DNA of 64,000 nt from Canna indica (Eukaryota; Streptophyta; Magnoliopsida; Zingiberales; Cannaceae): contig CP136891.1 in assembly GCA_034359265.1 (NCBI GenBank), forward strand, positions 58,876,001 to 58,940,000, read 5' to 3'. A program made the translations under genes and the position numbers. Under the pieces are notes generated by a model. That model was not told the DNA's origin and searched no databases. It saw nothing but the letters and a program-made list of their open reading frames with translations. Below, piece after piece: positions 1-11,326 of this stretch (position 1 is the first letter of the stretch; every line of letters starts with the position of its first letter).

Positions 1-24
1 GACTCCATTGAGCTTGGATTGCAG

Positions 25-3000
25 CACCTCTGTCAGTCATATGGATTTTCCCAGCGTGGTCAACAATGGCCTTCAGCAGATGTTATCGTCCATTAATGGC
101 GGGGAAACTATTTTTGATGTTTGTTTCGTTCAATTTCACTTTTTCCCTTTCTTACCTTCTTCAGAACTTCTTTCTGACGAGCTAACTTAGTATGTTCTCT
201 GCAGGTTCACCTCGTTGGCGGTTTTGATGATGGGCCCAAAAATGTTCGATTCACAATCTTGTCAACCTCTTAAGTTCCTTTATCTGATAACACTAATTCA
301 TTATGACTATAAATTGTCTATTTTTGCTTGCAGCGTCAAACTGGTGGTGCTTTATCACAAAAAAAGAAGAAAACAGAAGGTTTTTCTTTGCCTTTATGCT
401 CACAACTTATTGAAGCTTTGCACCGTAGTCAGCAAAAGTTTTACTTGCAAACACTATGTGTCCTCAGGCATAACACCAATATAGACTTGCAAGGAAATGC
501 TTGCCCTATCATTAGCGGATTTCTGGTCAGTTCTTTCATATTCTTTGCAATTTGTTGCAAAATTACTGTTAATGTTATGAATCCAAACAGAATCTACAAA
601 GTTTGCAGCTATTATAATTGAAACTTTGAAAGAGCCAGCATACATGGCTACTTTACACTATATTGGCACACAAGCCTCTTTCTATTTAGAACTTCTCAAT
701 TTATTAAGTTGGAAAACTTGCCTAGTGATGAAAGTAATAGTTGGGCCTGTATCCATTTGAGGCCAATTTCAAGTATCAAGAAATCAATAGTATCTGATTG
801 TATAGTACTTTCCTAAAACTAAGAGGTTTGGAGCTTAGTGATAAGTCATATTCAAACAGAGTGGAATTTCAAGTACCATAAGAATAGAGTTTCAGATGAA
901 ACTAGAATGAATGAATTAAATAGGTTTTATTCCCCTGCCTTGAAGAGCCTGTATTTCCTAGCTTGCTTACTGATGAAAGTAATAGCTGGAAGACAGTTTC
1001 CATTTGAAGCCAATTTCAAGTATCAAGAAATCAATAGTGTACAATTGGCAAGTATTATCATAAAAGCTAAGAGTATAGAGCTTAAAAAGCATTCTAATTC
1101 AAACAGACTAGAATTTCAAGTACCGTAGAAATGAAATAGAGAGGTATGAGATCACTCCTGTCCATTAAAGAACCTGTATTTCCTATCTTTCAGGACTCTC
1201 CTGAAATCTTTCTGCAGGTTCCCTTAGCTAGTATTGAGTTTTGAACTATAATTGCTCACATTGGAAGGTGACTTGTTGATATTACTATAGCTTTCGTTGG
1301 AGGTTTGATCATGCTCATTGACCTTGATATACCATTGATTTCTTTTTTTATTATTGCGATACTCAAAAAGGTTTTTCACTAACCTCAGATCACCTGCATC
1401 ATAATTGTTCAGGTAGATACTTCATCTGGATCACTTATTCCTGCTAGCTTCGACGAAGGTTCAAGAGGTCCAGATGAGATTGTCAGGGATGTCCGGTTGA
1501 GTTTGTGTTCCGAAGATCCTAACTGGAAAGGAAAGTTATTAGAGACTTATAACACCCATCATGACCGATTTGAGATTGCCCCTTGCTCTTGGTATGCAAT
1601 ATTATTACTCATGTAATATATTCTTTTTAGAAAGTTTATTGAATATGAATGTGATAAAAAAGTAACAACAAAACACGTTCCGCATTTCCTCTTCCCTCCA
1701 TGAATAAGCATAGAAGTTTGCTAAAGTTAATTAGTAAATGAAATAGTACATCTGCTTTAAAATCCGCAGCATGTATATATGTAACAGTGTGCATGGTTTA
1801 AAATACCGTACCGTACCACTTGGTACGGTCGGTATTTACCCGTTTTTCAAAAAATCGGTATACAAGATACTCGGTATTGGGCGATACCGGGTATCTTGGT
1901 TAATACCGCTCGGCGCTTAAAAAGAGCCATTGCTACAGTACCTGACAACACCCCAAATGGCTATATAGCTATTTGGGGCCGGATTTAAGGCTATTTGGGG
2001 TCTTTATAATTATGTGTTATTGGAATTATTTTTAACAACAAAAACAAAAAAAAAACAAATTTTGTTTTTTCACTGGCCGATATGTCTTTTTCGTACCGGC
2101 CCGTATCGTGTGTCGGTACCGGTACTGGTCACTAACAGAGATCGGTACCGGTACCGGTATTTTAAACCATGATAGTGTGTATGGTTGAACTCTATAAAAG
2201 AAATTTTGAAGTGCTTCTTGAATTTATTTAAGTTGTCCACTTGTACAGTGAATGTGTAGGATGCCTTATCATCTGGCAAAGGATATGAACTTTTGCTGGA
2301 AATTTTTTGTCTAATATTGTGCATTTGTAACACTTGTGGATCACACTCTTTTTTTGTAGCTTGCCTAGTATGTTTTATGGGCAATGGTCTTCTGGTTTTT
2401 GATATAGGATGTCTTATTGGAGGAATTATGCTTTGTCGATGCTGCAGCTTTCTGATTCTGAATTCCTCTTGAGATCCTCAACCTCTCCTTATGCTGAGGG
2501 CCCTCATTTTGTTGAAAATCAAAGGAGGTTTGTACTCAATGGTCTAATTTGTTTGGATGTTATGCATTGTATGAAAATTGCCAAACTGGTTTTCTATTCC
2601 TTTTCAGGAATGAGTATTCCATTTTTCGTTCTAAATCTAAGTAATTTGTATGAGACCTGAGTCTGAAATCCTCATGAGACCCTCAATCTCTCCTTATATG
2701 GATGACCCTCATTTTGTTGAAAATTAAAGAAGGCTTGTACTCAATGCTATACTTTGGTAGGATGTTAGGCATCATAAGAAAATTGCAGAGTTATTTTTCT
2801 GTTCTGGGAAAGAATATTTGAGTTTTTGTTCTAAATCCAAGTAATTTGTATGGGACCTGAAATACATAACATTCTAAAAGATGAGAATTAGAGGAGTCAG
2901 AAATACAAAGAACACTTAGAAAAAGCATCAAAATAATTTGGCGTATGTAAGACTTGGAACATATTTTATGAGCATATAATAAAAAGATCAGGGAGCCTGG

Positions 3001-3337
3001 TCAGTGCTTTTATTTCAGAAACAAATCTGACATAGTATATCGCTACTTGTTTATATCTACATTGTATGCTTCACATTGGATCGCCTTGATAATCTAACGA
3101 TCAAATTAGTTTTCACAGTAATTGTTCTTTGTTAGAAATGCTTTTATGTATTTGCCGCTTTAGACCACTACTGCAGGCAGAAAGTTCTGTTGTTAAAGTT
3201 TTAGAGCCGGCTTTAAATTTAAATGCAGGAAATGGAATTATTTGATCGAGAATCCAGATTGGAGACACACCTTTGCCGAGAACAAACCACGAATCTTCCA
3301 GAGGACGAGGGATGGACGGTGGTTAAGGTGTGCATGA
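25..3337 (+). CDS. NTAN1: Protein N-terminal asparagine amidohydrolase, 3' part of gene (six exons)
   Basis: NTAN1 converts N-terminal Asn to Asp, feeding proteins into the Arg/N-degron pathway. Coding exons read by eye are 25-118, 205-243, 334-525, 1413-1591, 2408-2527 and 3229-3337, all with GT/AG borders and phases that join correctly. Family landmarks appear in order: SVSHMD, VHLVGGFDD, FSLPLCSQLIEAL, LRHNTNID, PASFDEGSRGPDEIVRDVR, WKGKLLETY, STSPYAEGPHFVENQRR, and a C-terminus ending RIFQRTRDGRWLRCA before TGA at 3335-3337. The last exon is read in the frame giving NPDWRHTFAENKPR, which continues exon 5 and matches the family; a longer open frame overlapping it (3223-3450) is a shadow. 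The 5' exons, including the catalytic Cys region, lie left of the window. The start of exon 25 is inferred from a TTGCAG acceptor. No stop or frameshift is seen, so the gene is probably intact. Confidence 0.9.
727..1216 (+). repeat. Tandem duplication (period 245 bp) inside NTAN1 intron
   Basis: The intron between exons 334-525 and 1413-1591 holds two diverged copies of one segment. GATGAAAGTAATAG begins at 727 and again at 972, followed in both by CCAATTTCAAGTATCAAG, then TTCAAACAGA and GAATTTCAAGTACC, and then CCTGTATTTCCTA. The copies differ by substitutions and small indels, so the duplication is not recent. It lies clear of both splice sites. Confidence 0.8.
1793..2170. mobile_element. 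MITE-like element with terminal inverted repeats in NTAN1 intron
   Basis: The 378-bp segment opens with ATGGTTTAAAATACCGTACC and closes with GGTACCGGTATTTTAAACCAT, which are inverted repeats. The inside is rich in further TACCGG/CGGTAC palindromes and has no coding frame. Flanks GTGTGC and GTGTGT are similar, but a clear target duplication cannot be fixed. It is a non-autonomous DNA-transposon-like element; superfamily not determined. Confidence 0.75.
2661..2860 (+). pseudogene. Decayed duplicate of NTAN1 exon 5 and its 3' intron
   Basis: The segment repeats 2461-2660 at an exact 200-bp spacing: exon text around CTCTCCTTAT, CCCTCATTTTGTTGAAAAT, GGTTTGTACTCAATG and the intron end CTAAATCYAAGTAATTTGTATG recur. 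In the copy the codon after GAA AAT reads TAA instead of CAA, and several bases are changed, so inclusion of this exon would truncate the protein. It has no acceptor of its own because the duplicated unit starts inside the exon. The real exon continues by splicing to 3229. Confidence 0.8.
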
Positions 3338-4092
3338 TATGTGTGATATCAAATATCCGTCTCTATGGCTTGCTGTTCTCTAAATGTCAAATTTACCCAA
3401 AAAGCATGCTACAAATTTATATTTTTCTTATGATATCTATTGTCTCTTAAATGGAGAATGTTTTTTAGATCTTGCTTCAAAGTTTGTGGTTTTTGAGCAT
3501 TCTCCCAGAAATTGCTCTTCTCTCGAATGTGGATGCACTTGTTATTTCAAGAGAGTATTTCCACTCTCTATAAATACATAATAGACTTTTTTCTTTTTAG
3601 ATAATACTATTTGGGACGTCAGAGCTTGCTGTCATCCTGCCGTTTTGAGCTTCAAAGCTTGTTATAAATCCCTTTATGGTAATGCATAAGTGATACTTAT
3701 ATTAATTACTATATTTTCTTCATTTGGACAAAGGTTTAAACACTACACAGCATTATAGTTCTGCCACAGAAGTTATTGCAAAGTGCAAACTATATCAAGC
3801 ATTACAGCTGAAAATGTTGTAGGAGAACTCCATTCGAAACATTTTCCTCTATTGTTATTTGAAACTTATTTAAAGCCCACCATCAGGACTATAATCTATC
3901 AAAACTTCCCTTTAAACATTTCATGCTTATGCAGTTGTGCTAAAACAGAAGCATGTAGTTAGCAAGAAATGTCTGAATTCAAGGTTGATCTTTGTTTGAC
4001 CATGACATGTACAATATATGTACATGGGCATGTTTGCTACGATGCAATAAGCCCTATAATGTAATGACAATTATGATTTGTGTTTTTATTAC
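3338..4092. other. NTAN1 3' UTR and AT-rich intergenic sequence
   Basis: After the stop codon the sequence is AT-rich with no supported gene. A TTCTTTTTAG acceptor-like site near 3600 could close an intron in the 3' UTR. No definite poly(A) signal could be chosen. Confidence 0.5.
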
Positions 4093-5459
4093 GGGGGCAT
4101 TTGGTTGTCGGCAAGTGCAAATGCTATAACTTTAGTTGCAACATTTAGATAACAAATTTGTTTGATTGGTTGCAAAAATATTTTATAGCATTTACTAGTT
4201 GCAATTTGTATTTCTAATATCATTTGCAGTTGCAAATAGAATTGCAGCCCCAAAAACCTGCAATACAAGATTGCAGGCTGCAAATATAATAATTTAAGTA
4301 TTGAAAAATAATTAATTTTGGCGACTTAGAGTCGTCGGATGAAGATGAGATAAATATCAAAGTTGTAGGTTTAGTGTCAGATTTTAGATTTAATATATTT
4401 TTAGTATTATATAATAATTAAAAATTATTAATTTATATTGATAAATAATTAAATAATATAAAATATATTTTACTAAATTAAATAATATTAGTCGAATTGA
4501 TTCTATTGTAATCGATCAATTATTATTTTGGGGAGGGGAGGGGAGGGGAGGGGAGGGGGGGGGGTTGGTAAAGTGACATATTTATCCTTTTACCTCTATT
4601 TAACTAACATCTTCGTGCCTCTAATGGGTCGTGCTTGAGTCGGCCTAGTCCCGAGCTCGGTCGGGCCCGTTGCTAGTCAGGACGTGTTTGGCACGACCCG
4701 GATTCCCAAAGGGGGCAACCCAGCCCAGCACGGGGTCGCCGCTTCGAGCTCGGGCTAGTCTCGAGCTATAAGGCCGGGTCAAACCTACATCCCCTGTCTT
4801 GGCATGATAATGGGTGCCCTAATAATGATATTTTATCATGTCGGGCTATCATACTAGGTAAGGTAAATGGTGTCGGGCCTAATTTTTCGGCCCGACTCGA
4901 AAAAATTTGTGTCCGACCCGGCTTGGTCCGGAAACACTAGCCCAGCTTGACATGAAAAATAATGGGTTGGCACGGCCTGACCCATTTAGCCCGATATCAC
5001 TAAAAATATTTAAAATCAGATTTAAACCCAATAATTAACGAATTTTAAACCCGTTAATACCGATCCAAAGTGTTTATCGGGCTATCGGGTCAGACCAGCT
5101 TGATAACACTTGGTCTGCCCGACATGATAAGGGATCGACCTTATCGGGCCGACCCGATAATGGCCCGAACTGATAAAAGTTGACCCGAACCTAATTTTTT
5201 CGTGTTGGGTCGGGCCGAAAATTGCCACCTCTATATTGGACCGTGCCAAAATTACTAGACCTTGATACGAAGATGCAAGTTGCAAGTTGCAAGTGCAATT
5301 GCAACTTCCATTTGCGGCCAACTAAATGCTTGCAAATAGAAGTTGCAACTCTACTTGTGGGTAATCAAACAGTAGGTTGCAAATTCTATTCGCGGGCATT
5401 TGCTTTTGCATGCAAATATATTTTGCAGTATTTGCACTTGCGGGCAACCAAACACCCCC
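4093..5459. mobile_element. TIR-bounded DNA element, Tourist/PIF-Harbinger-like, non-autonomous
   Basis: The left end GGGGGCATTTGGTTGTCGGC and the right end (reverse complement GGGGGTGTTTGGTTGCCCGC) are inverted repeats that continue through AAGTGCAAAT. The adjacent triplets are TAC on the left and TAT on the right, compatible with a 3-bp target duplication carrying one transition. No transposase frame is present. The middle (about 4615-5233) is a distinct block rich in GGCCCGAC motifs that ends in ATTGCCACCTCTA, the inverse of the TAGRGGTGGCAAT end typical of hAT-like MITEs, so a second element may be nested here; its left end was not found. Confidence 0.7.
4530..4565 (+). repeat. (GGGGA)n tract ending in a G run
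   Basis: Five-base units GGGGA repeat about five times and finish in a run of about ten G. The strand could form G-quadruplexes. Length is likely polymorphic. Confidence 0.9.
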
Positions 5460-7047
5460 TATATAATTTGCTATATGTTGTATTTCTGCCTGAAGTTGGA
5501 GCGATGTAGTCCGACCAGGTGCGTCTCCTAGTCAGGTACAATTTCGGAAGAGGGAACCCACAGAAGATGCCCCGACGCTTAAGTTAGAATGTGTTCAAGA
5601 TGGTGTAATGGAAATTGGAATATATATTGCAGGATGAGAGATGATTGATGATGATGTCGCCCGATAATCTTGTAGGGATGTTGCTTAAAATGGGTCGAGG
5701 TTGATCGATCCCGGAGATGTCACACTTGTGATGGCGATTCCCTCGTAATTAATAAGGATAGATGTATCCTTGTATGGTCGGGTGGAGCTCCCAGGTGGCT
5801 TGACTTGGGCCTGGTTCATGAGTGTGGGTGCTTCTGGGTTTAATCCGTTCGGGCCCAAAGGTACTAGTCATGTTTACAGCCCTCGAGCTTGGTTGGAGTC
5901 TAGAGGACTCCGTGCCGAGCTCTAAGTAGTGCCGACTTCTAATCTTAGTTTAATAGAGAGACATTGGTTGGACTAGTATGATCAGGAGACATCCACAAAA
6001 ATTGGAGTTACTACTTTTGTGACCCTTTGGCTTCTAGAATAAATGTGACAATTGTGCGGAGACGAAGGGTGCCTTTTCACGTGTCATCGCTTGTGTAATT
6101 ATTAATCCTAACAAGAGGTAATTAAGATAAAAGATTCGATCGGCAGTTTCCAAGGTACTTTAAATGTCGGTGGTTTGGTGATCATGGCTCCGTTAGTGGG
6201 AAGGTGGTGATGACTGTTATAGTGACGGTTCTTGTCCTGGGCCTATAAATAGCCCCCCGCATTTGGGTTCTGCATGTAAGAGTTTGCAATGAAGTGGGAA
6301 GTATTAGAGATTATCGTTCTTTTGGAGCTAGCCTTGGGCTAGTAGTGAATAGATCATAGATTGTCATGGGTTCGCACCGCTAAGTTTAGAGGGAAGACAA
6401 GATGCATGAGGTTGGCTTCGGCGGCAGAGGTGGTTGAAGACCTATGTCCAGCTAACCATGATGGGTTCGCACCGCGGGGCTTACGCACTAGACATTATTC
6501 TCTCTGACCGATCGGCCTACTTTTTGAAATGCCCGACCATCTCGTTCTTCATCCCCCTCAACAACAGGGCCAGGTCTGACCGGACTGGGGCTTTTGCTTT
6601 ATGGTTCGTAGGTAGCCTCGACAACTGCTTGTGGTCCAACATCGAGGTGGCTTCTTCACAGCTGTATCGTCGGAATGTTCTTCCTCCAATCATTGCTTAT
6701 ATCAACATCTTTGTACATTTCAGTTACTTGTTTCTCTGTTTGTAAGTCGCCTTTCTCGGGTTCACAAGTGTAAATCTCCCCATTTTGGGGCTTCATGAAT
6801 AAATATAATGTATTTTCTATCTTTATTTGGTTGTTCTTTAGTGTTTGTTGAGTTGTTCAGCCATTTTCCGGCCTATATGTCGAACGGTGTCGACATCGTT
6901 TTTGCTAATTGATGTTGATTGTATGTTCCTGCCGAAAAACGAAATTAAGGATATGATTACCTATTTGGTAGGCGGTGTGCTCCCTTCGAAGGTGTTGAAT
7001 CCGGGGGGGGGGGGGGGGGGGGGGGCGCTAAGGCCGATAGTTGTGGT
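5460..7047 (-). mobile_element. Gypsy remnant K, left (probably 3' LTR) part
   Basis: The stretch 5600-5880 matches 15780-16040 in the same orientation (GGATGAGAG, AATCTT.TAGGGATGTTGCT, GTATGGTCGGGTGGAGC, CCAAAGGTRCTAGTC). It has a TATA-like TATAAATAG at 6243-6252 and an AATAAA near 6799. Together with the gag fragment and primer-binding site right of element A this suggests the left LTR of a minus-strand Ty3/gypsy element. No coding frame is supported. Both ends are uncertain. Confidence 0.5.
7003..7025 (+). repeat. Homopolymer G23
   Basis: Twenty-three consecutive G bases lie 22 bp left of element A, inside remnant K. The length of such a tract is often misassembled. Confidence 0.9.
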
Positions 7048-8527
7048 TGTAGGAGAAATGACAATACTAGAGGGGGGGTGAATAGTATGTTTACTAAATT
7101 AATTAGCATAAATTCTAATTTTAAACGTTTTCTTAAATTATTTAGGCAATTTATGATTAAATGATTAGATGCGGAAGCGATAAATAATTAAGCAATTAAA
7201 ACACACAATGAATCAATGCAAACACAAGAATTTATAGTGGTTCGGTCCCAATGCCTACTCCACTACTTAAGCACTCCGCTTAGGATTTTCAAATTAAGTT
7301 TACTAGATTAAATCTTGTTTCCCTTACACAGATGATTTTTCAACGAAAAGTCTCCGCTTTCAAACCGAAGGCACTTCCACACCCGGAAGTATTCCGTCTT
7401 CCTACCGAGAGCACTTTTCCACCTCAACCCTAAGGGATAACTCAACTAATCCTAGTAATCTACATTTACACAAGTGGCTTTACTCATTCTACACCGAGGA
7501 TACCGCTCACACAACAAGACCTAACAACTAAGGTCTTCACAAGTTCAAGTCCAAGAAAAAATAGGTTCAAATAACATGTAAAAATTACAACGAAAAGACC
7601 TTAGAAATGAAACCAAGAATTAGCGCTCTTTTCCAAGCCTTGGATCCTCCAACTCGCCGAGTCGTAGAGCTTGAATCAATTCTCGAGTTGAGGCACAGAC
7701 GGTGCTTGAAGAAGAACTCGATGGAAGAGTAGAGCGTGCTGTAATCGATCATTTGGAAGGCTTAAAACTCCCTTTTAATTGCTCAATAAAATCGGTAAGA
7801 GTGGGAGAGCGAGGTTAAATGAGATATATGAGGTATATTTATACCCTTGCGAAGAAACGACAGCTCAACGGATAGAAAACTATCAATTGCAGACGCTCGG
7901 TCGATTGGTCGGTCGATCGACCGATCGACCGCTCACATCGACCGCTGCCTATTCTCTCTGTGCGGTCGACCGACGGGTCGACCGCTAGATGCAAAACATA
8001 TATTCCTCAATTCGGTCGACCAGTCGATCGATCGACGCAAGTTGCGTCTTCGGATATCCGTAGTTAGGTCGACCGAATGGTCGACTGGCAAGCTTACTGC
8101 CTATTTTCGACCTCCGTCGTTCGATTGAAGTAGCCACTGCCAATTTTTGGCAGTGTTCGGTCGACCGAATTGGCTACTGCCAATTACTTACACTCTTCGG
8201 TCGATCGCCCGGTCGACCGAACCTAGGCTGAATTTGATTTCTTCAGCCTTTTTCTTCCGCGCTTCATTTTCGGGTTCCGGCTTTCAATGAGCATCAACTT
8301 GGAGAGCTTTTCATTTGATCTTTGGACTCGTCCAATGCGACGTTGGTGCACTCGTCGAGTTCGAGAAATTTCCGCGGCGAACCCGAGCGCGACGATAAAT
8401 GTCCTTTCGATTTTCCGATTTCTTCTGATTTATCCGATCGAGGACATTGAATGCTAATCGATATGAAAATTGAAAGATATTCTCAATGAAATCATTAGTC
8501 CCATGTTTGTTATAATCAAAACCGAGA
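7048..8527 (-). repeat. Element A 3' LTR, inner end deleted
   Basis: The LTR starts TGTAGGAGAAATGACAA like its partner at 13115. The expected inner end (AACCTAAAGCCAACA plus polypurine tract) is missing: GAGATTA runs directly into AAACATAGAG near 8524-8531, so about 90 bp were lost across the LTR/internal junction, at a short shared ATTAAA. A minus-strand TATAAATA lies at 7836-7843; the palindrome array of U3 is 7893-8222. Confidence 0.85.
7893..8222 (-). promoter_or_regulatory. U3 palindrome array (TCGGTCGACCGA type), element A 3' LTR
   Basis: GGTCGACCG, GGTCGATCG and close variants recur many times over about 330 bp, directly upstream (in element sense) of the TATA box at 7836-7843. Each unit is itself palindromic. 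The same array is at the same place in every LTR of this family (13965-14290, 21170-21550, 27570-27940, 44100-44490, 50390-50660). A regulatory role is inferred only from position. Confidence 0.6.
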
Positions 8528-8531
8528 TTAA

Positions 8532-11326
8532 AACATAGAGTATATCAACTAAGGGATTTCTCCCCCTATCAACATGCATATCTATGAAAATAAACTCTCT
8601 CTATCTATATGCAAGGATTTCCTATATTTTTTTTCTCTTTATCTATAATTTTCTCCCCCTTTTACCTATTCTTTTCTCCCCATTTTGACATCAATAAAAA
8701 AAGGCAAGAAAGGTCAATTTAGACAGAGGGATGAAACAAATATTTTTTTATGAAGTTGAGACTCTAAAGATTATGTTTCATGAAATATGAAAATCTCAAC
8801 CAAATGGATGGAAAATAATATTTGATATGAAACAAAATCATACATGATAGAAAAAAAAGGATAGATACACTTCAAAACTAAATCATGTATGCACTTAAGT
8901 ATGAATGTACTCATATCTTTTTCATGACTTTTTTGATTTTATTCAAACTCTCAACATATCAAGATATGATCATTTAAATCATGTATATCAAGTTTGAAGT
9001 GAAACTAATGTCATTTGATCCAAATATGAACTTAACATGTTTTCATTTGAAATAAGCATAAAAGACATGAAAATGCAAAGTCTCAAGTTTTGCTATCTAC
9101 CCATGTTTTCTCAAATTTAGGCACTTGGACATCTGACATGAGAGAATGTAAGTTTATGAATCAAGTTTGGGCTTAAGATGAATTTTTTTAAGTGACTTTG
9201 TTGACTTAGGTCAAACTATACTTCTAGTTTTCAAAAATCAAATTTTTAAGTTAATACAAAATCATATTTTTGACAAATATTTTTGAAACCAATTTTTTTT
9301 GGACGAATTTTTTTGATATCAATTATTGAATGATCATTTGAAATGCATGTATCAAGTATGAACTCAAAATGAATTTAAAAGTTAAAAGTTCATTTTTCAT
9401 CCTATATTGATTTCAATGAAATAAATGGATATTTCTAGCTTATCATCCAAGATATCAAAAGCATTCCTAGAAATGATTTTACTCAAGAAATTGTGTGAAT
9501 GATATTAGAATGGAATCCAAATGGTATACATGAGTTTTCATTTGAAGTTTTTGAGGAAAAATCAAAGTATCAGAATGATTGATATTTCAAGAATGATGAT
9601 ACTTTGTGTTTTTGAAATCCAACTTCAAAATTTCATTTTAAATTAAATTATTGATGAATTTTTTTAAAATTTTTACTGATAAAATTAGATTTTTCAGTGA
9701 ATATGTAGTTTCAAGAATCATCTAAAAATAATTTTTCTACATTTTTTTAGAAATAACTGAAAATGCTTAATTTTTAGTGACATTTCAATTTTCATTCAAA
9801 CTTTCATGACACCACATGATGGTCATGTAAAGAGTATATATCAAGTTTGGAATGAAAATTATGTCCTTAAGTCAAGATATCAACATAGCATTGTTTCATT
9901 CAAAACTAAATTAGTTTTTATGAAACTTGCTAAGTTTCAATCTTAACATTTACTCATGATTTTTCAAACTTAAACCTACGGATACCTAACATGAGTAAAT
10001 CTAAATATGTTCATCAAATATCGATTGAAAATGAGACCTTTAGGTCAACTTGTTGACTTGGGTCAACTTGGTTCAAAGGAGGTAAGCATGAATTGACTTC
10101 TATGTCATTTTATCCATATCCATATGAATTTTTCACTCTAAGTGCTTGGAAACATGTCATACCTATTCCTAAACATGTTTATCAAGTTTGGACTTAAAAT
10201 GAAGTGTCTAAGTCGATTTGTTGACTTGGGTCAAACTTTTTCAAGTTTAAGTCATCTAAAGTAATATAATTATCACATTGTTCATCTAGACATGAATTTT
10301 TAATTTTAAATACCTAGACTCATGTGATATGTGTATCTAAACATGTTCATTTGGTGTTTACTCAACATGAGGTCTCTAATAACAAATTTCAAACTAGTTC
10401 AATTTCATTCAATATTAATAACATGAAATTGCCTACTCATGAAAATTCAAATATTTATCATGCAACATCAATCATGAGTATAGAGACATCAATAAAGCAT
10501 ACATATTCAAGTATTATATTAAGATTTTTGCAAAATCAAATTCATACATTTTCTTGAAAATTTTCCCAAACTTTTCATTTCATTTTCTATTTTCTTTTAG
10601 ATAACATAGCCTTTCATTAACATTCACAACTTGCAAGTAGACTTCATTAGTATCATAATGAAATAATATGCCAACTAGCAAACTAACTTACTAAATAACA
10701 AAGATTCAATGCAAATATTTCATTTAAAAACCTTAACCTATGCTTGATAGAAGAGATTCATTTTAAATAAGGTGTCATGATATCAACATGAATCTAAGGG
10801 ATCTTAACATGTGAAGCATTTGAGGAATAAGGTTTCTAAACATGTTTAACTAGTTTGGTCTTAAAGAAATATCTCTAATAGTAAATATCAACCTAGAGCA
10901 AGTTTTATTCAATGAAATTTGCCTAACTGCGAAAATTCTACCTACTCATGAAAGTTCAAGGGTTTAACATGCAATTCTAATCATGAGTATAGAGACATAA
11001 TTTAACCTTAAACATTGAGGTATAACATTAAGATTTTGTGAAAATTGAAATCATACATCATATTTGAAAATTTAGCCAAACTAATCTTTTTCATTCTAAT
11101 TAGCCTTTCATTTAACCTTAGATTTAACTTGCATGAGAAAATCATTGGTAACATAATGACATAATTATTTCAAGCAAGTTAATCATTCTAGATAGCAAAG
11201 TAAGCATCAAAGATTGCATTCAAAATCTAACTTTGCTAAATAGTTCAAAATCCGTTTTAATTGAAATCAAGTTATACCAAAACAAATTTTGAGAGATCAC
11301 AAAAGAAATATAGATGAAAATATGAT
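8532..11326. repeat. Element A non-coding internal region made of degenerate ~170-bp units
   Basis: No long open frame exists on either strand. A core resembling ATGTTTATCAAGTTTGGACT followed by TAAAATGAAGT...AAGTCAA recurs in degenerate form near 8981, 9152, 9345, 9825, 10000, 10170, 10337 and 10834, mostly 165-200 bp apart, often followed by TTGTTGACTTGGGTCAA. The same region is present in B (21900-24877) and F (44839-47654). Confidence 0.65.

Noticed and set aside
3223..3450. Open frame of 75 codons over the last NTAN1 exon
   Set aside because: The frame that continues the previous exon and matches the NTAN1 C-terminus is a different one and stops at 3337.
5222..5509. 95-codon frame with repeated CKCNC-like text
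   Set aside because: Produced by TTGCAAGTGCAATTGC repeats at the end of the TIR element, crossing its border.
6434..6745. 103-codon frame in gypsy remnant K
   Set aside because: No family recognised and it lies in a probable LTR; not supported as a gene.
7779..8128. Open frames rich in RSTDRPVDRS-like repeats (also at 13886, 21176, 27478, 44290, 50381)
   Set aside because: They are translations of the GGTCGACCGA palindrome array in the LTRs; the frame is not conserved between copies and they lie in U3.
7893..8222. CRISPR-like regular repeats
   Set aside because: Units overlap, vary, and have no spacers; plant LTR context.
10324..10557. 77-codon open frame in the non-coding tail of element A
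   Set aside because: Not conserved in B or F and of AT-rich random composition.
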